A stretch of DNA of 64,000 nucleotides from JACKAQ01 sp965227145 (GTDB lineage Bacteria > Calditrichota > Calditrichia > RBG-13-44-9 > J075), in contig OZ245730.1 in assembly GCA_965227145.1 (NCBI GenBank), positions 2,976,001-3,040,000 on the forward strand, in the 5' to 3' direction. How positions within the stretch are numbered: position 1 is the first letter of the stretch; every line of letters starts with the position of its first letter. Below, piece by piece: positions 36,763-44,165 of the stretch. Below the pieces are notes generated by a model that was not told the DNA's origin, ran no database searches, and was given only the letters and a program-made list of their open reading frames with translations. Made by a program: the position numbers and the translations under genes.

Positions 36763-37359
36763 ATGGAATACAGATTGATAAATGCAGATGACATCCGGGC
36801 GTTCCTCCGGCAAATGCGATTGGCGGTTGCCCGCCCGGGACGAATATATCTCGTCGGCGAGGCGACGCAGGTGCTGGAAGGCTGGCGCACCTACACCGAT
36901 GAACTCGTGTTTGCGGCGGAAATCGACGCTGCGGATCGTGCAACATTTGATGCGGCAGCCCGGCAATTTCGCTTTGAAAACGGTTGCCAGCTGCTCGAAG
37001 AACATCCGGCAGACCTGATTCCACTGCCCGACGGCGTTGCGGAACGCTCCCGGAAAATTTCGCCGGAAAACGGAGAACCGCACAGCCCGCTGGAATGCCT
37101 GCATTTCGATCCGGTGAGTGTAGCCTTTCGTTACATTGCTCGCGGTGATGAACCGGATTATCACATCGCACTGTATTATTTGCGAAACGGGTGGACAAAT
37201 ATGGCGGAAATGGACGCAATTCTGGCGCAGCTGCTGCCGAAATTTTCGATGAAAACCATCGCGCAGGATCCGGCGGAATTTCGGCGCAAATACAAAGGTC
37301 TTCGGCAAATGTGGCAGGCAATCCTGCCGGGACAAACGCACCGCAGCCAGCCGGCGTAG
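36763..37359 (+). CDS. Possible degenerate nucleotidyltransferase-fold protein
   Basis: 198 residues. The segment PGRIYLVGEATQVLEGWRTY followed by TDELVFAAEID has the outline of the DUF6036-like nucleotidyltransferase fold (normally LVGGxA...TxDIDL). Here the second Gly of GG is Glu and the catalytic DxD is DEL, so it may be inactive or only a distant relative. No ribosome binding site is obvious. It follows the radical SAM pair and converges on a minus-strand trio. Confidence 0.6.
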   Translation: MEYRLINADDIRAFLRQMRLAVARPGRIYLVGEATQVLEGWRTYTDELVFAAEIDAADRATFDAAARQFRFENGCQLLEEHPADLIPLPDGVAERSRKISPENGEPHSPLECLHFDPVSVAFRYIARGDEPDYHIALYYLRNGWTNMAEMDAILAQLLPKFSMKTIAQDPAEFRRKYKGLRQMWQAILPGQTHRSQPA

Positions 37360-37361
37360 GT

Positions 37362-37739
37362 TTAATAAATCATCGGAATTCGCTCATTGATATAATTAAT
37401 CCGGTCGCGAATGTAATCGACGGTTTTCTGCCATTCGCCATCTGCATCCGGCTGAAAAAGCGATAGGCTTGCCAACGCTTTTTGCAAATGCGGCGCGCAG
37501 GTTTCTGCGACCTGTTCTTTTCCGGCGGAAGCCAGTTTTTCGTTGAATTGTTTCAGCTCGAATCGCACCTGCACCAACAAATTGTGGCGCTCTGCGTCCA
37601 GTTGCTGTTTGTCGAGCTGCCGGGAAATCCGGGTGATTTCCAGTTGGATAATCGGCGGGGCCATCTGCCGGAAGGATTTCCAACTGATGTAACCCAGTTC
37701 GTTCCAGTCACGCGAATTGTCCGGTGGTTGCTGCGGCAT
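37362..37739 (-). CDS. Unknown small soluble protein, last of a three-gene minus-strand operon
   Basis: About 125 residues from the ATG at 37739 (AAAGGA upstream, overlapping the previous stop region). Predicted largely helical, rich in Gln, Arg and Glu. No motif recognised. Its stop lies 2 bp from the stop of the convergent gene. Confidence 0.7.
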   Translation of the reverse strand: MPQQPPDNSRDWNELGYISWKSFRQMAPPIIQLEITRISRQLDKQQLDAERHNLLVQVRFELKQFNEKLASAGKEQVAETCAPHLQKALASLSLFQPDADGEWQKTVDYIRDRINYINERIPMIY

Positions 37740-37741
37740 TT

Positions 37742-37927
37742 TTATTCCTTTGGCGGGCTGATCAGGTTTGGCCATTGCGCCGGATCGGGGAGTTTGCCGC
37801 GCAACGCGAGGCTGTCTTTCACTTGCTGTTCAAACAGCCGCCGTTTTTCCGCGAAATCCGGTTCCAGTTCTGCCAGCACATATCCGGCGTGTTTGCGGAG
37901 ATTTTGCCACGAGTCATTTTGCGGCAT
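37742..37927 (-). CDS. Unknown very small protein, middle of the minus-strand trio
   Basis: 61 residues, soluble and charged, ending in PNLISPPKE. The stop lies 2 bp before the start of the next gene and the start 18 bp after the stop of the preceding one. The tight spacing is the main evidence that it is a real gene. No family recognised. Confidence 0.6.
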   Translation of the reverse strand: MPQNDSWQNLRKHAGYVLAELEPDFAEKRRLFEQQVKDSLALRGKLPDPAQWPNLISPPKE

Positions 37928-37945
37928 CGCTCCGGTGGCGCGAAA

Positions 37946-38260
37946 TTAGTTGCTGAACATATCCAGCCGCAGCTCAAAAAAATGGTGGAATCGCTCTAAT
38001 TCGACGAGTTCTTCCACATCGAAACACTGTTCGAACAGGCTGGATTTTTCATCGGAAAAATCGCCTTTGATGGCGTTCAGATAGCGCGTGCCAGGTGAAT
38101 AGATGTCATCAAACCAGATGCGCGATAGCTCGACAGCAAGTTTTTCCCCGGGAACGAATGTTTCCAGCAACGCAAAACATTCGTCCGAAGTGAAAAACAG
38201 CAGGAATGCGATCACGCGTCGGCGAATCAGGTTGGGTTGATTTTCTGTATTTTTGGACAT
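37946..38260 (-). CDS. Unknown small protein, first of the minus-strand trio
   Basis: About 104 residues from the ATG at 38260 (a TTG at 38272 is an alternative). Acidic, helical, with RRRVIAFLLFFTSDECFALL near the N-terminus. No family recognised. A minus-strand promoter lies at 38362-38390. Confidence 0.65.
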   Translation of the reverse strand: MSKNTENQPNLIRRRVIAFLLFFTSDECFALLETFVPGEKLAVELSRIWFDDIYSPGTRYLNAIKGDFSDEKSSLFEQCFDVEELVELERFHHFFELRLDMFSN

Positions 38261-38361
38261 GTGCTTTTGCAAAGGATAAAAAAGTTAAAAGTTAAAAGGA
38301 AAAAGTTTGACGCAGTTTGAATCCGGCTACTGTTGGAAATGGCGAGTGATTGAGCCTCTAT

Positions 38362-38390
38362 AGTATAAATGAAATGGTTGATTTTTTCAA
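38362..38390 (-). promoter_or_regulatory. Sigma-70 promoter for the minus-strand trio
   Basis: Read on the minus strand: -35 TTGAAA (38390-38385), 17-bp spacer, -10 TATACT (38367-38362), about 100 bases before the first start codon. Confidence 0.65.
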
Positions 38391-38495
38391 GTGCAATTCG
38401 TGAAGCGGAGATTTGGCATTCAAAGCGGGAGCTTTGAACGAGGGGACAAAACACGATAAAACAAAAACACAAAACCACTAATCTCAGGTTTGCCC

Positions 38496-40430
38496 ATGTT
38501 TAAAAAAATATACGTTCCGGTAGATAACTCCGAGCATTCTTTTTCCAGCATTGAGATGGCGGTGCATCTGGCGAAACAGTTTGGCGCCACGCTTTGCGGT
38601 TGCCACGCGTATGCCGCAAAAATGCACGACATCCGTTTCAAACAGATGGAATTCACCCTGCCGCCGGAATATCAGGAAGAGCAGGAACTGGAGAAACAGC
38701 GCAGCATTCACGACACCCTGATTACCATGGGTTTGGAGCTGATTTCCGATTCCTATTTGCAGGAAATGCAGAAGCTGTGCATCGCCGAAAAAATCCCTTT
38801 TCAGCCGATGATGCGCGATGGCAAAAATTACAAAGTGATCGTCGAGGACATCAACACGGGCGATTTTGATCTGGTGATAATGGGCGCGCTGGGGCTGGGC
38901 GCAGTGCGGGACAGCCTGCTCGGCAGCGTTACCGAACGGGTGGTTCGGCGTACCAAAACCGATATGCTGATCATCAAAAATACCGCGCCGGTGAGCGAAC
39001 AACTCAACGGACAAACTACCGGCGACGTGAAGCACGAATCCGGTAACGGCGGCAATATTGTGGTTTGCGTCGATGGCAGCCCGGAATCCTTTGCGGGATT
39101 GAAAACGGCTATCGATCTGGGCAAAGCGCTGGACAAAACGGTGGAAGCCATTGCGGTGTACGATCCGTATTTGCATTACACGCTGTTCAACGGCATCGCC
39201 AATGTGCTCACGGAAAAGGCGTCCAAAGTGTTCAAATTTAAAGAGCAGGAGCAGTTGCACGAGGATGTGATCGATACGGGATTGGCGAAAATTTACCAAT
39301 CGCATCTGGAAGTGGCCCGGAAAATCGCCCTCGACGAAGGCATCAACATGAAAATCACGCTGCTGGACGGGAAAGCGTTCGAAAAAATCATCCAGTATGT
39401 GCGGCGCGAACGCCCGTGGCTGCTGGTGATGGGGCGCATCGGCGTGCACAGCGACGCGGAAATGGACATCGGCAGCAACACGGAAAACCTGCTTCGGCTG
39501 GTTCCCTGCAACGTGCTGCTGTCCAGCAAACGATTTGTCCCGGCGGTGGATATTCGCGCGGAAGAATCGATGACCTGGACAGAAGACGCCACGGCCCTGC
39601 TGATGACTGCGCCGGATGGCGTTCGCGGCGTTGCCCGCACAGCCATTCACCGCTGGGCGATGGAGCGCGGGCATTCGGTGATCACCCGGAAAATTATCGA
39701 ATTGTCGATGTCCACCATTTTGCCGCCGAAGGCGATGCAGGCGATGGGCATCATCGCCGAAGATCTGGCTATCCAAAAAATCAGCGAGCGCGATGGCGAA
39801 ACCCATATCTGCCGCGAATGCGGATACGCCGCAACTGATCTGCTGCCGGTGAACTGCCCGGTTTGCGGCTCCGGTTCGGAAAAATTCCGGCAACTGGACA
39901 AAAAAGCGCTGGAAAACCTGGCACCGCTGGAAGGCGAGATCGAAGAAGAATCGACCTTTGACAACCTCAAATTGAAGTGGACGAGCGACGCCAAACAGGC
40001 GCTGCGGGAAGTGCCCTCCGGTTACCAGCGCCGCCGCGCCAAAGCGCAAATTGAGAAAACCGCGCGGGTGCGGAAACTCCCCACTATCACCAGAGATGTG
40101 GTGCTGGAAGCCATCGGCGATGTGCTGGAAGACACCCAAAAACTGACCGAGCGAGGCAAAATGCAGAAAACCCAGACCAACACAGCGGCGCCGGAAATTC
40201 TCGATAAAGGCGAATTTTCGTGGACAACCGAAGCCTGGAACCGCCTGCAACGGGTTCCCGAAGGATTTATGCGCGACGGCACCCGCAAACGCATGGAAAA
40301 TTGCGCACGCAAACACAGCACCAACCTGGTCACCATCGAGATTGCCGAAGAGGGCATCCGCGAAGGACTGAAAGCGATGGAAGAAATGATCGCCAATCAG
40401 GCCAAAGACAAATCCAACGGGCAATCATGA
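38496..40430 (+). CDS. Universal stress protein tandem fused to zinc ribbon and three PCP_red-like domains
   Basis: About 644 residues. Two UspA domains (about 1-165 and 185-345); the first has the ATP-binding pattern MGALGLGAVRDSLLGSVTE. Then a PCP_red-like unit (about 358-410, MTWTEDATALLMTAP), a four-Cys zinc ribbon (about 437-455, CRECGY and CPVCGSG) and two more PCP_red-like units (about 492-545, LKWTSDAKQALREVP; about 573-625, FSWTTEAWNRLQRVP). PCP_red is otherwise the C-terminal domain of ChlB/BchB. The ATG at 38496 has CAGG before it; a TTG at 38490 is weaker. Its stop overlaps the Mrp gene by ATGA. A stress-linked scaffold in cofactor handling is inferred. Confidence 0.85.
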   Translation: MFKKIYVPVDNSEHSFSSIEMAVHLAKQFGATLCGCHAYAAKMHDIRFKQMEFTLPPEYQEEQELEKQRSIHDTLITMGLELISDSYLQEMQKLCIAEKIPFQPMMRDGKNYKVIVEDINTGDFDLVIMGALGLGAVRDSLLGSVTERVVRRTKTDMLIIKNTAPVSEQLNGQTTGDVKHESGNGGNIVVCVDGSPESFAGLKTAIDLGKALDKTVEAIAVYDPYLHYTLFNGIANVLTEKASKVFKFKEQEQLHEDVIDTGLAKIYQSHLEVARKIALDEGINMKITLLDGKAFEKIIQYVRRERPWLLVMGRIGVHSDAEMDIGSNTENLLRLVPCNVLLSSKRFVPAVDIRAEESMTWTEDATALLMTAPDGVRGVARTAIHRWAMERGHSVITRKIIELSMSTILPPKAMQAMGIIAEDLAIQKISERDGETHICRECGYAATDLLPVNCPVCGSGSEKFRQLDKKALENLAPLEGEIEEESTFDNLKLKWTSDAKQALREVPSGYQRRRAKAQIEKTARVRKLPTITRDVVLEAIGDVLEDTQKLTERGKMQKTQTNTAAPEILDKGEFSWTTEAWNRLQRVPEGFMRDGTRKRMENCARKHSTNLVTIEIAEEGIREGLKAMEEMIANQAKDKSNGQS

Positions 40431-41311
40431 AAACGTATAAAGACATCATTGGCGATGGCGGCTCGCAAATTCTCGAACAGGTTGCCGAACATCAGCAAAA
40501 ACTGGCGCGGCGGCTGGCGGATGTGAAACACATCATCGCGGTGATGAGCGGCAAGGGCGGCGTCGGCAAAAGCGCGCTGACGCTCAATTTGGCGTCTGCG
40601 TTGGCGCTGGACGGGCACTCGGTCGGGATCGTCGATACGGATATCAACGGTGCATCGATCGCCAAAATGGCCGGCGTTCGGGGACAGCGGTTGCGGATGA
40701 GCAGCGACGGCGTGCATCCGGCGATTGGCGATTTGGGCATCAACATCATGTCCATTGACCTGTTTTTGCCGGGCGAAAATAATCCGGTGATCTGGGATGC
40801 GCCCACCCAAAAAGATGCCTTCACCTGGCGCGGGATGATGGAGGCGAACACCATCCGCGAATTTTTTGCGGATACAATTTGGGGCAAGCTGGATTTCCTG
40901 CTGATCGACCTGCCGCCCGGAACGGATAAGTTACCGAATATTGTGGATTTACTGCCAAAAATTTCCGGCACGCTGATCGTGACAATTCCCTCCGGGCTGT
41001 CGCAATTTGTGGTGGAAAAATCGATCAAAATGGCGCTGGACGTGCTGCAAACGCCGGTGATCGGGCTGGTCGAAAACATGTCCGCGATTGTCTGCGAAAG
41101 TTGCGGCAAAAGGGAACCGCTGTTCCCTTCCGGGCAATCCGGAAAACTGGCGGCGGCGTATGGCATTCCGGTGCTCGGCAACATACCCTTCGACCCGAAA
41201 ATGGCCATCGCCGCAGACGACGGGCAACTGTATTTGCCCGCAAACCGCAACCAGCCGGCAGCGCAGGAAATCATCGCCATCGCCGAAACGGTGAAGCGGT
41301 TTTTGATGTGA
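40428..41311 (+). CDS. Mrp/ApbC-type P-loop ATPase
   Basis: 294 residues. The deviant Walker A SGKGGVGKS is at 41-49, with DTDINGASIAKMAG and LLIDLPPGTDKLP as expected for Mrp/NBP35 Fe-S cluster carriers. ENMSAIVCESCGKREPLF holds the CxxC that binds the bridging [4Fe-4S] cluster. The N-terminal MIP18/DUF59 domain of many Mrp proteins is missing; only about 35 residues precede the P-loop. Overlap with the Usp fusion suggests that it delivers Fe-S clusters to, or acts with, the PCP_red proteins and the radical SAM enzyme. Confidence 0.9.
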
Positions 41312-41349
41312 TATTCAATTGTTTTGGAATTTAACCTGGAGCCGAATGC

Positions 41350-41877
41350 ATGAAATTTCTTTGTATTGAATGCGACGAAGCCATGAAACTGAGCGAAACG
41401 CGCGGTCCGGACGACGGCTCGATGACCGTCATTTTCGGCTGCCCGAACTGCGGAAAATCCGTCGCGATGCTCACCAACGCGATGGAAACGCAAATGGTGC
41501 GCTCGCTGGGCGTTAAAGTGGGCGGGCGAACGGTTCCGGCGGAACCGATGGAAACGGTGCGTGCCGCGCTGAATCCCGATTTTGCCAACATTCCCGAACC
41601 GGAGGCACAAACCGATCCGGTGGAAATCCCGGCGGAATCGCAAAGCAGCGAAGCAAAATGTCCGTTTTCCGGCGCGGTTTCCGAAGCGTTTTCGAAAACG
41701 GAAAATCAAATGAAATGGACGGACGCAGCGGAAGAACGGCTGCAGCGCATCCCCGATTTTATCCGCCCGATGGTGCGCAAAAGCATCGAGCAGCACGCCA
41801 TCGAAAAAGGTATTTCGGAGATCACGGCAACCGTAATGGACGAAATGAAAGACCTCGTCAGCATGAGGTATTCCTGA
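41350..41877 (+). CDS. Zinc-ribbon protein with C-terminal PCP_red-like domain
   Basis: 175 residues. The N-terminus has two Cys pairs, CIEC (5-8) and CPNC (31-34), forming a probable zinc ribbon. A variable linker includes AKCPFSG. Residues about 121-174 (MKWTDAAEERLQRIP to DLVSMRYS) form the fifth PCP_red-like unit of this locus. It lies 38 bp after the Mrp ATPase and directly abuts the CopD-like gene. No enzymatic residue is evident; a binding or adaptor role is inferred. Confidence 0.82.
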   Translation: MKFLCIECDEAMKLSETRGPDDGSMTVIFGCPNCGKSVAMLTNAMETQMVRSLGVKVGGRTVPAEPMETVRAALNPDFANIPEPEAQTDPVEIPAESQSSEAKCPFSGAVSEAFSKTENQMKWTDAAEERLQRIPDFIRPMVRKSIEQHAIEKGISEITATVMDEMKDLVSMRYS

Positions 41878-42348
41878 TTGCCGGCGTATAAAATTTTCTT
41901 TTTGTGGTTGCACCTGTTGGCTGTCATCGTTTGGGCCGGCGGGATACTTTATCGACATGTGACAATATTTCTTGCTTTAGCTGAAACAAAAAATGCAACT
42001 GCGGAAATTGCCGAAAAGCTGGCGACGCGCACGGGCACGTTTATCCGCGAAGCATTTTAGGTGATCGTCGTAACCGGCTTGCTGAATCTGGGTTTCAGCG
42101 GCTATGAGCGACAGTTTGATTTTTCACCACAATTTCTCAGCCTGTTTTCGATAAAAATGCTGCTGGTGATCATTTTATTTGCGCTGCAGGTGGCGATGCA
42201 GCACAGCGTTTTTCCGGCGGTGATCCGGGCGAACGGGCAGCAATCGCCGGATTTGGCGATACGAAAAAAGGCGTGGGTGGCAACAATGCTATCGCTCGTT
42301 ATTGCGATGGCTACAGTTTTATTCGGATTGGTTTTGCGATATTTGTGA
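41878..42348 (+). pseudogene. CopD-like four-helix membrane protein, interrupted by in-frame TAG
   Basis: Two open stretches in the same frame, 41878-42060 and 42061-42348, together give about 156 codons with four membrane helices, as in CopD-like copper resistance proteins (LWLHLLAVIVWAGGILYRHV; VVTGLLNLGFSGYERQF). A TAG at 42058-42060 splits them after TFIREAF. TGG to TAG would restore a Trp, common at this place in such helices. The TTG start follows the previous stop directly, with GAGGT seven bases before. No independent start with a ribosome binding site is obvious for the second half. Confidence 0.75.
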
Positions 42349-42356
42349 GCGAGGAA

Positions 42357-42716
42357 TCAGTAACCGATATCCGGCAAATCTTTCCATTTTGGAACGCCTT
42401 CGGGTTTGAAATTTTTGGTGGCGATAAAATTCAATCCCTGATGAAAATTGAGCTTGAATTTCCCGCCGCCAAAATGTTCCAGCAGGAAATTTGCCGGATC
42501 GCTCAACAGCGGCATCATGTTCGAAGCATCGTATTTGGCAAGCCCTTTGAATCGCACCGCGTTTTGCCAGGGTTCCTGAACCAGCACCGTCACGGTGGAT
42601 TCGCTCATGATCTGCACAAAGGTTTGCTGAATCTCATCGTGCGTAGGATTTTCGCGATCGAGACGGCGCAATTCTTTGAGCACATAATCTTTATAAAGCG
42701 GCCAAACCCAATCCAT
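42357..42716 (-). CDS. Unknown small protein
   Basis: 119 residues, soluble, no recognised family. It has an aromatic N-terminus (MDWVWPLYKDYVLKELRRL) and ends in KWKDLPDIGY. AAGGA precedes the ATG at 42716. It converges with the CopD-like gene, stops 8 bp apart. Confidence 0.7.
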   Translation of the reverse strand: MDWVWPLYKDYVLKELRRLDRENPTHDEIQQTFVQIMSESTVTVLVQEPWQNAVRFKGLAKYDASNMMPLLSDPANFLLEHFGGGKFKLNFHQGLNFIATKNFKPEGVPKWKDLPDIGY

Positions 42717-43147
42717 CTTGTGAAATCCTTTGTGATTGTTGCGGGTGGAAAAGTATCATTTTTTCAATCGCGGCGCAGTGGATTCGCCGTAAACGGTCGT
42801 TCAAAAAATCGACGGAAATTCTTATTTAAATTGAACTAATGCATCCATAAACGTGGCGAAATTATGTGCCGGTAGCGAAATTTCTCTTGACATTTTAGAA
42901 TTTTTTCCATATCATTTTTTTGCATTAGCGATATGATTGCTGCAAGTGCTTCCGCTATTTACCACTCTACTGCCAACTGAAGCTACACACTTTCCGCCCT
43001 TTCTAAATCGTTGTTGTTTTGCGATCGACTGCATTTCCGGATGTATTTCACAAAAATGCGGCGATGTTTCACAAAAGCAATTACCTCTGACTAACTTAAT
43101 CGTTTATTATTTTTTAACAAATTAAAAATGGTACTGGAGGTTCATCA
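42717..43147. other. Intergenic region before the cytochrome oxidase cluster
   Basis: No gene seen. Contains the perfect-spacing promoter at 42887-42915. The 230 bases between it and the cupredoxin start are AT-rich and hold no clear hairpin. Confidence 0.6.
42887..42915 (+). promoter_or_regulatory. Sigma-70 promoter for the cupredoxin/cox cluster
   Basis: -35 TTGACA (42887-42892), 17-bp spacer, -10 TATCAT (42910-42915), 232 bp before the start at 43148. Confidence 0.7.
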
Positions 43148-43930
43148 ATGGCCAGAAAGCGTCTGAGTATCCTGTTCATTTCAATTTTCCTGTTGTATTT
43201 GGGATGTGGCGGCGAGGACAGCGGCGGTAGCAGCGAAACGACACCGCAGGATAAAACGGCAAACGAACCGGCTGCCAAAGGTACGGATATTTCCATGTAT
43301 TCGGGAACGGTAACCGGAACCGTTAATTTTAACGGAACGGCTCCCAGTCCCCGGCGTGTCCGGATGGATGCGGAATGCGGCGGTTTTCACTCCGAACCGG
43401 TGTTGAGCGAAAACCTGGTTGTCAACGAAAACAATACCTGCAAATGGGTTTTTGTATATGTGAAAGAAGGTTTGGGCGACAGGAAATTTAATCCCCCGGC
43501 AGAACCGGTCATTTTCGATCAGGAGGGCTGCCAGTACGATCCGCATGTGTTCGGTGTCCAAACCGGTCAAACGATCAAAATTTTGAACAGCGATCCGCTG
43601 TTGCACAATATCCACGCCCTTCCGGAAAGCAATCGCCCCTTCAATTTCGGCATGCCCAAAAAAGGTGACGAACGGGAACGCGCTTTCACAAAACCGGAAA
43701 TTATGGTTAAAATTAAATGCGATGTTCACCCGTGGATGGGCGCATATTGCGGCGTTGTGGATCACCCCTATTTTGCCGTTACCGGCGATGACGGCAGTTT
43801 TACCATCAACAATCTTCCTCCGGGTGAATACGTTCTGGAAGCCTGGCATGAAGAGTTAGGAACAACTACTCAAACCGTGACCGTTGGCGAAAACGAGTCA
43901 AAAACCGTCGATTTCTCAATCGGAAGTTAA
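43148..43930 (+). CDS. Cupredoxin-like lipoprotein
   Basis: 260 residues. A lipoprotein signal peptide ends at Cys20 (LLYLGC), then a Ser/Gly-rich linker. The core (about 55-220) resembles plastocyanin-like proteins: His residues in LLHNIHALPES and a CDVHPWMGAYC segment supply the His, Cys, His and Met expected for a type-1 copper site. A short carboxypeptidase-regulatory-like domain (DDGSFTINNLPPGEYVLEAW) ends it. GGAGG precedes the start. Its place before coxA suggests an electron donor or copper carrier for the aa3 oxidase. Confidence 0.85.
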   Translation: MARKRLSILFISIFLLYLGCGGEDSGGSSETTPQDKTANEPAAKGTDISMYSGTVTGTVNFNGTAPSPRRVRMDAECGGFHSEPVLSENLVVNENNTCKWVFVYVKEGLGDRKFNPPAEPVIFDQEGCQYDPHVFGVQTGQTIKILNSDPLLHNIHALPESNRPFNFGMPKKGDERERAFTKPEIMVKIKCDVHPWMGAYCGVVDHPYFAVTGDDGSFTINNLPPGEYVLEAWHEELGTTTQTVTVGENESKTVDFSIGS

Positions 43931-44099
43931 CCGGCGGATTGGGATCAACCATCGCGGCCCCGCAACTACCCACAGGTTTTATCGCGAAATACTGAAAGAT
44001 AGCACGTCCTCATCTTTTTTACCCGATCCGGCACAACCACATTCGACAGCTGCAACAGAACCGTAGCATGTTATTGAAATGTTGCTAATTCACGATTGC

Positions 44100-44124
44100 C
44101 ATATCCGCGATTGGCGCGGATATG
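44100..44124 (+). promoter_or_regulatory. Hairpin between cupredoxin and coxA
   Basis: Perfect 10-bp stem CATATCCGCG / CGCGGATATG with loop ATTGG. There is no T-run, so it may be a processing or stability element separating unequal expression of the two genes. Confidence 0.45.
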
Positions 44125-44165
44125 CCTGAGCTATCTGTGTCAACCCAAATCAGGAAGGCGAACCC

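Noticed and set aside
36564..36791. 75-codon frame spanning the intergenic repeat
   Set aside because: It crosses a palindromic repeat and overlaps genes on both sides; no coding signature.
38484..40424. 646-codon minus-strand frame opposite the Usp fusion
   Set aside because: Antisense of a gene with clear Usp, zinc-ribbon and PCP_red-like motifs; translation is His/Phe-rich without motifs.
40492..41958. 488-codon minus-strand frame opposite the Mrp ATPase
   Set aside because: The plus strand has an unmistakable P-loop ATPase; the antisense product has no family features.
18554..42060. Stop-codon recoding (TGA or TAG as sense) to explain the broken genes
   Set aside because: TGA and TAG both end many intact genes in the window (for example ftsH and the hybrid kinase), so a global code change is excluded; no SECIS- or PYLIS-like structure was seen after either stop.
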